Both the position numbers and the translations under genes were made by a program. A stretch of DNA of 64,000 nt from Desulfacinum infernum DSM 9756 (lineage in GTDB: Bacteria > Desulfobacterota > Syntrophobacteria > Syntrophobacterales > DSM-9756): assembly GCF_900129305.1 (NCBI RefSeq), contig NZ_FQVB01000003.1:1-64000 (forward strand), in the 5' to 3' direction. The notes beneath the pieces were generated by a model. It searched no databases and was not told the DNA's origin. It worked only from the letters and a program-made list of their open reading frames with translations. Of this stretch, positions 59,100 through 64,000 are shown one piece after another (position 1 is the stretch's first letter; the number at the start of each line of letters is the position of its first letter).

Positions 59100-59455
59100 A
59101 CCATCTCCCCGATTTCCGGAACCCGCCGGAGCACCCGGTATGCACCTTCGCTCTTGAGGGAATAGCGCAGCCCTTCGAAGGTGAACTCGTCCTGGAAACC
59201 GTAGGGAAGGTGCAGGTCCTCCGATTCCGACATGGTTTCCATGAGGAAGGAGAGCACGCGGGCGTATTCCGTCAGGGCCTCCGCAATGTTTCGGGTGTCG
59301 ATCCAGATTTCCTGAACGTTGAAGAGCTTGGTGAGCCCTTCCGTGTGCAGCCCCCCGGCATCGGGATCCCTCACGAGGGAGATGACCTGTTCGGGTTTCC
59401 GGCTGTTTTGGATCTTCAACAATTCGATCCTGGCGGTGTTTTCCGTTGTTTCCAT
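59087..59455 (-). CDS. Conserved hypothetical protein
   Basis: 122 aa from the ATG at 59453-59455, which has GAAAGGAAA upstream. Composition is normal for a soluble acidic protein: IELLKIQNSRKPEQVISLVR, LFNVQEIWIDTRNIAEAL, then a C-terminal FTFEGLRYSLKSEGAYRVL ending MVYDE. I recognise no domain or catalytic motif. Overlaps engB at the 3' ends. Confidence 0.65.
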   Translation of the reverse strand: METTENTARIELLKIQNSRKPEQVISLVRDPDAGGLHTEGLTKLFNVQEIWIDTRNIAEALTEYARVLSFLMETMSESEDLHLPYGFQDEFTFEGLRYSLKSEGAYRVLRRVPEIGEMVYDE

Positions 59456-59674
59456 GCGATTTCCTTTCTCGCAGGGTCGCGCCCCGGCGCGGTTGAGCCG
59501 GCTCGAAGACGCCCTCATCGAGCAATTCTTGTCGGCTTTCTTTGGCATCGCGGGATGAGCGGGGGCGGACAAACCCCGCCCCCTCACCCCAGAGGTCAAT
59601 CCATCACTGTAGGGGCTGGTTTTGTGCCCTCCCGACAGGACCGAATCAGCAAAGGACCTTCCACTTGGGCTCCT

Positions 59675-59881
59675 CTACGCAGAACGGCTCTTCCTGGGCG
59701 CGGGAGCCAGGCATTCATCGCGGAAACAGCAGTCCAACCGGTCGCAGTAATCCTGCGCCGTCCCGAAACAGTCGAAATTGCCCTCGGCCCTTTGGATCTC
59801 CCGGATCAGATCCACCTTTTTCTTCCCGAATGAATTGATCCCCAAAGCCTTCGCCTTAACCCGTATTTCCTGCATCTTCAT
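59675..59881 (-). CDS. SAP-domain-like small protein with Cys-rich tail
   Basis: 68 aa. Residues 1-33 (MQEIRVKAKALGINSFGKKK, then DLIREIQRAEG) look like a SAP helix-extension-helix, a DNA- or RNA-binding motif. The tail has four cysteines (NFDCFGTAQDYC, then LDCCFRDEC gives five in total), which may bind metal. Such SAP-plus-cysteine proteins recur in Desulfobacterota from memory; function unknown. 219 bp separate it from the upstream gene on the same strand. Confidence 0.65.
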   Translation of the reverse strand: MKMQEIRVKAKALGINSFGKKKVDLIREIQRAEGNFDCFGTAQDYCDRLDCCFRDECLAPAPRKSRSA

Positions 59882-59970
59882 GGCATAACTCCTTGTCCCC
59901 GTGCCCATCTTCCGGCATTCGGCGCACCCGGTCCACTGCGAGGCCCACGGCAGCCCTGCAGAGCCATGCC

Positions 59971-62900
59971 TCAATCCCCGAAGTCATAACGGAAAAAGAC
60001 ATCCACACCGCTTTGGTTCTCCCTGCCCCACTGGCTTTCAACGGAAATGTGACGGTTCAGGCGGTATTCCGCCCGCAATTGGTCCTTGTCGTCCCCCGCC
60101 AGCCCCTTCTGGTAAGTCACGTAGAGCTCCGGAGTGAGGTATTTGCCGATTTCCACCACGTTTCCATCGGACGTACCTTTCAATTCGAACACATCGGGCT
60201 TGAGAGGCATATCCCCGAGCAGGTCTCTTACCACGGCGGTGGTGCCAGAGCCCACAAACTGTACGCCCCGCCGCTGCAAGGCCCCGGCCTGGCGGGCGCT
60301 CAGCTCACCCGCCGGCCTACCGTACAAAAGATAGGACACGATATCCACCTGATCCATGGCGGGGGAGCTGGAAAAGCTGAGCACCGGCCGGCTCAACTGC
60401 CCCGTGAGGGATGCTGTGACGCTCACGTCCCGAACGTTTTTCTGGCAAGTCACGTTGAGAAGGGGATCGGGTTGTTCCAGACCCCGGAAGACGAGCACTC
60501 CGCTCACCAGGCTCAACCGGACCCCTTGGAACACGTACTCTCCCTTGACCGCCTGAAGGGTGCCGTAGAGCTTCACCGGGCCCCGGCGGGTCTTCTTGAT
60601 CTTGGTCGCCCCCTGGACCAGGGCTTCCAGTCCGTAGCCCCTCACCCACGATCCTTTCTCGGGCAGGTGAATCTCCACATCCAGTGTGGTCCGCTGGAAC
60701 AACCCCGGCCTTCGCCGCTCTTTTCGATCCCGGCCCAATGGAACCACGGGACCTTCCTCCTTGTCGCCCACCACATGGATATTGCGAGCCAGATCCAACT
60801 CCAGCTCCCCCAGATTCATTACGGCTTCCGTGAGCTGAACCCGTCCCTTGACGTCCGGCCGAAACTCCCCGCCTTCCTGGGAAAAGACCCCCACGGCATT
60901 CCCGCGTCCTTCGATACCGAACAGCTCGGGAAAGCGGACGTCGGTGCCATCGGCATGGAGCTCATAACCGAGCACCTTCCCCATGCGGTGGCGCAGCACG
61001 CCGCGTGCCGTCACGTCCCCATCCAGCAGGCGGAACCGGGCGTCCTCCACGACCAGCCGGTCGTTTTCCAGCCGCCAGCGCGCCCGTAAGCCCTGGAAGG
61101 GCTCCGCCCAGGATTTGAGCTGGAACGCGCCGTGCTCCACCCGGCCTTCTCCCTCCAGCCGAAGATCCTGCAAGGGCCCCGCCAGTCGGAGCCTGCCCTG
61201 CAGGGTTCCCTTGAGGGTCTCCATGAAGGGCAGGTAGGCCGTCCCGCTCTCCAGGGGAAATTCCTCTGTTCGAAGCTCGATCACACCCTGGGCGTCTTCA
61301 GGAATCCGACACACCTTGGAGCGAAAATCCAGTTCCAGCGGCCAGCGGCCGTTCGCATCCACAACCCCCGTACCCGAGCCGGTTCGGACATGAGCCGTAA
61401 AACTCAAAAAACCTTCGCGGTAGTCGCCTTGCACCTGCACGGAAGCCGAAGGATATCCAAGGTCTTCTCCCGGACGGATCCCTCCCGCAGCCACTTCATA
61501 GGAAAGCACCGGACTCTCCCAGGATCCGTCCAAAACGAGGACGCCTCCCAGCACCCCCGTCCCGAAGGTCCGCTTCGCCAGCCGCTTCGACCATGCCCCC
61601 AGATCCAGCCCCTGAACCCTGAGGCGCAGATTCCGAGGGCCGCCCTTGGTGACCTCCCCGGACAGAAAAAGGGACTCACCCCCGTGGAGGATTTGCCATT
61701 CCTCCAGGTCGACCCCGGCAGCCTCCACGCGCCCCCGCCCTGAGAACCGAAACGACTCCTCCCCCATCTGCACCGAACCGCCTTCCACTCGAAACGTCTT
61801 GGGAAGGGCCCACACATTCTCCACGCGCCCCTGGAGGCTGAGCCGATCCGATCCCAGGAGGCCTTGCCCGGTGACCCGGAACTGAATCTGGTCGGATGCA
61901 CCTTGATTCAGTTCCACCTCCAGGGATTGCCCCCGGGTGTCGTTGAGAGCGAAGGAAGAAAGGCGAACGGTCGCACGGCGCGGGCCGTCACGCCCCAGGA
62001 TCCGCCCCTTTGCGACGACCTTCAGGCCCTCCGCCCGCACGCCCAATCCCTGGACGTTGCGACCCCGGATCGTTCCCTCCCACACGGGATCGCCCCAGGA
62101 TCCGGACAAGGACCCATCGAAATCCACGGTCCCCGAGATGGATTCCCCTCCCAGTGCTCGCCCCAGCAGGGCCAGATCCAGGCCCTTTCCCGCAAGATGG
62201 AGATCCATCACGGGGCGCCACGGAACGACGTCATCGGACGCCGCTTTTCCTGGAGGAAGGAGAATACGGCCGGAAGATTCCACGCGACCCGGCCCCAGGA
62301 TCACGTCCCCGCGGGCAATCTGAAAGGCCTCCGGAGTCCATGTCCCGTGGATTTCCGTTCCGGCCAGGGAAACATCGACCACCGAACCCTCTTGGATGCT
62401 CAGCCGCAGAGCCCCGGAGATCCCGCCCACGAAGTGCCGCTCCACCCGGATGTCCGCCTTACCGGAAAGGCTCACCGGCACCTGTGGCTTCGGAGAGACG
62501 TCGAGGTCCTGAAACGCCAGGGACGTGTGGGCGGACAACGTCCCGTCACCTCTTGTCAACCGTGCATCTCCCCATACCCTGCCTCCCATCATCCGAACTT
62601 CGTAGGTTGCCTGGAGGTCTTCCGGGCTGCCGAGAAGCCTTAGCCGCGCCCGAACTTCCCCTTTCCCGCACGCGAGGGGAATTCGGGGAAGAATCGGGTT
62701 GGGGCACACCGCCTCACAGGAAACACGGATGTCCATCCGGCCCGACGGAAACCCCGGCCATCGCCCTTCGACCCGTGCGGAAAGGGTATCCCCCGCCTGC
62801 ACTTCCAGCGTCTCAACCGCAAGAGCTTCCGGCATCCAGGAAAGCCTTCCGGAAAGAGCCACCGGACCGTAGGAAGGCGTATCGACGTTCCCCCGCCAGT

Positions 62901-63549
62901 CCTCCAGGCGAATGTCCAGGCCCGAAGTTCCGTCTTCTCTTCGAACACCCTCCAGCCGGAGGATTCCGGTCATCTCCTTGATATCCAGGATCTTGTGTCC
63001 GTCCTGGTGAGCCCGCACCCGGGCCTCGATCACCTGGACGGAAGGCAGCGGCATCCGGTCCCACCGAAGCGTCGTCCCATCCGATGCCTCCTTTCCTTGG
63101 ATCGGGGGGATAGGCAGAGCCCATCGCCCGTCCGCCTTCCTTTGCACATCCAGGACCGGCCGCACCAGGATCAAGCGGCGGGCATGGAAATACGGGGAAC
63201 TCAGGCTCAACCGATAATCCAACGCCACGGACTCGGCCTCCAGGAAAGGCTCCTGGCCCTGCGAAGCGGCGCTGACATGCTGCAGGCGGATTCCCTGAAA
63301 GGGGTTCCAAGCCACTTTGCTCACATTCAGTTGGATCCCCAGCTCGTTTCGGGCCCAGTCCGTGCCGTAGCCGATGATTGTGTGCTGGACCCACGGCACA
63401 TGCAGGGCCAGCACAAGGGCGATGGCGGCGGCCAGCCCCACGCCCGACACGGCAAGGACGATGCGTACGATCCACGCGCCCACCCGGGAGTCCTTGGTGC
63501 GTCCTGTTTTTTCGGCCCCCCCGTTGGGGGATTTCCGGATGTGTCTCAT
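59971..63549 (-). CDS. tamB: Translocation and assembly module protein TamB (AsmA-like)
   Basis: 1192 aa. A single N-terminal membrane anchor (IVLAVSGVGLAAAIALVLAL, about 30-50) is followed by a very long beta-strand-rich periplasmic region of AsmA/DUF748-like repeats and the C-terminal DUF490 domain (about 800-1192, with VQGATKIKKTRRGPVKLYGT and VDIVSYLLYGRPAGEL), ending in an outer-membrane-type YDFGD. TamB-like proteins bridge the envelope and move phospholipids or help barrel insertion. No TamA gene is adjacent; BamA could be the partner. AGGAGG lies rather far (about 15 bases) from the ATG. Confidence 0.9.
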   Translation of the reverse strand: MRHIRKSPNGGAEKTGRTKDSRVGAWIVRIVLAVSGVGLAAAIALVLALHVPWVQHTIIGYGTDWARNELGIQLNVSKVAWNPFQGIRLQHVSAASQGQEPFLEAESVALDYRLSLSSPYFHARRLILVRPVLDVQRKADGRWALPIPPIQGKEASDGTTLRWDRMPLPSVQVIEARVRAHQDGHKILDIKEMTGILRLEGVRREDGTSGLDIRLEDWRGNVDTPSYGPVALSGRLSWMPEALAVETLEVQAGDTLSARVEGRWPGFPSGRMDIRVSCEAVCPNPILPRIPLACGKGEVRARLRLLGSPEDLQATYEVRMMGGRVWGDARLTRGDGTLSAHTSLAFQDLDVSPKPQVPVSLSGKADIRVERHFVGGISGALRLSIQEGSVVDVSLAGTEIHGTWTPEAFQIARGDVILGPGRVESSGRILLPPGKAASDDVVPWRPVMDLHLAGKGLDLALLGRALGGESISGTVDFDGSLSGSWGDPVWEGTIRGRNVQGLGVRAEGLKVVAKGRILGRDGPRRATVRLSSFALNDTRGQSLEVELNQGASDQIQFRVTGQGLLGSDRLSLQGRVENVWALPKTFRVEGGSVQMGEESFRFSGRGRVEAAGVDLEEWQILHGGESLFLSGEVTKGGPRNLRLRVQGLDLGAWSKRLAKRTFGTGVLGGVLVLDGSWESPVLSYEVAAGGIRPGEDLGYPSASVQVQGDYREGFLSFTAHVRTGSGTGVVDANGRWPLELDFRSKVCRIPEDAQGVIELRTEEFPLESGTAYLPFMETLKGTLQGRLRLAGPLQDLRLEGEGRVEHGAFQLKSWAEPFQGLRARWRLENDRLVVEDARFRLLDGDVTARGVLRHRMGKVLGYELHADGTDVRFPELFGIEGRGNAVGVFSQEGGEFRPDVKGRVQLTEAVMNLGELELDLARNIHVVGDKEEGPVVPLGRDRKERRRPGLFQRTTLDVEIHLPEKGSWVRGYGLEALVQGATKIKKTRRGPVKLYGTLQAVKGEYVFQGVRLSLVSGVLVFRGLEQPDPLLNVTCQKNVRDVSVTASLTGQLSRPVLSFSSSPAMDQVDIVSYLLYGRPAGELSARQAGALQRRGVQFVGSGTTAVVRDLLGDMPLKPDVFELKGTSDGNVVEIGKYLTPELYVTYQKGLAGDDKDQLRAEYRLNRHISVESQWGRENQSGVDVFFRYDFGD

Positions 63550-63680
63550 GGATTTCAGATGGGACCTCCTCTATCGGGAGCCTTGCATGAGCCCCGTCTT
63601 TCGTACAATATGCGAATTATCCTGCACCCGATGCGTCAAGGCAACAAGTGATTGAACCCAGCATGCGGAGGCACTTCCCA

Positions 63681-64000
63681 TGAAGGCGATGGTTCTGGAA
63701 CGTTGCGCGCCCATCGAAACCGAACCCCTTCGCATCCGGTCCCTTCCCGACCCCGAGCCGGGCCACGGGGAAATCCGGGTGCGCGTGAGGGCCTGCGGCG
63801 TGTGCCGGACGGATCTTCATGTGGTGGAGGGGGAGCTTCCCCCCTTGGACCATCCAGTCATACCGGGACATCAGGTGGTGGGGGAAGTGGACGCCCTGGG
63901 AGCCGGCGTGCGGCTTTTCAAAGGTGGAGAGCGAGTGGGCATCGCCTGGCTGCGCCATACCTGCGGACAATGCAGCCATTGCAAGAGCGGCCGGGAGAAC
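63681..64000 (+). CDS. Zinc-dependent alcohol dehydrogenase, 3' end beyond window
   Basis: First 106 codons of a medium-chain dehydrogenase. The catalytic zinc ligands are in RACGVCRTDLHVVEGE (Cys) and IPGHQVVGEV (His), and the structural zinc lobe begins CGQCSHCKSGREN. The IPGHQ with HTCGQCxxC layout fits the AdhA-like zinc-binding group. A GGAGGCAC element precedes the ATG. Truncated by the window edge, so cofactor motifs are not seen. Divergent from tamB. Confidence 0.9.

Overview
The window is a high-GC bacterial chromosome segment. It encodes a complete outer-membrane and lipid A module, a beta-oxidation trio (acyl-CoA dehydrogenase, 3-hydroxyacyl-CoA dehydrogenase, thiolase), small rubredoxin-type redox proteins and a sigma54 regulator. 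Together these point to a Gram-negative anaerobe of the Desulfobacterota (former Deltaproteobacteria), probably a sulfate-reducing or syntrophic relative of Syntrophobacteria. That placement is inference from gene content and protein style; no rRNA gene is present.

Layout. 1-2537 looks like the end of an integron-type cassette array read leftwards: a 75-aa KTSC-like protein and an OLD-family nuclease, each bounded by attC-like palindromes, with no integrase in view. 3212-4959 is a prophage scrap (gpW and a portal gene broken by one stop codon). tRNA-Arg(TCT) follows. 5761-9468 holds a small membrane protein, lysS and lolC-lolD. 9506-21788 is the envelope block: bamA, ompH, lpxD, fabZ, lpxA, an lpxI-oxidoreductase fusion, lpxB, msbA and waaA. 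This one strand exports lipoproteins, folds outer-membrane proteins, builds lipid A, flips it and adds Kdo. 22584-25808 carries HPr, enzyme I, smpB and tmRNA. 25807-27622 is an accessory patch: a GIY-YIG element docked on the tmRNA, a SWIM protein, and a REP-associated transposase containing and followed by identical palindromes.

27716-32628 is an unusual three-gene set (kinase-like protein, universal stress protein, extended Lon-like protease), then purM. 34213-37974 is a MoxR-DUF58-transglutaminase operon. 39477-42385 pairs a Cys-rich PAS sigma54 activator with a rubredoxin/flavodoxin cluster behind candidate operators and a candidate -24/-12 promoter. 42389-49654 has an SDR-SRPBCC protein, an EamA transporter, the beta-oxidation operon, a DUF167 protein and a rhomboid protease. 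50055-59881 holds hydantoinase-like and HDAC-like enzymes, rlmN, hisI-hisG, a TPR lipoprotein, an aminotransferase, engB and two small conserved proteins. 59971-63549 is tamB, and an alcohol dehydrogenase gene runs off the right edge.

Intergenic DNA is rich in repeats: several REP/REPIN-like palindromes, a roughly 124-bp element in three copies, nested elements with terminal inverted repeats, and several unrelated tandem arrays that all have a 7-bp period, two of which lie next to start codons.
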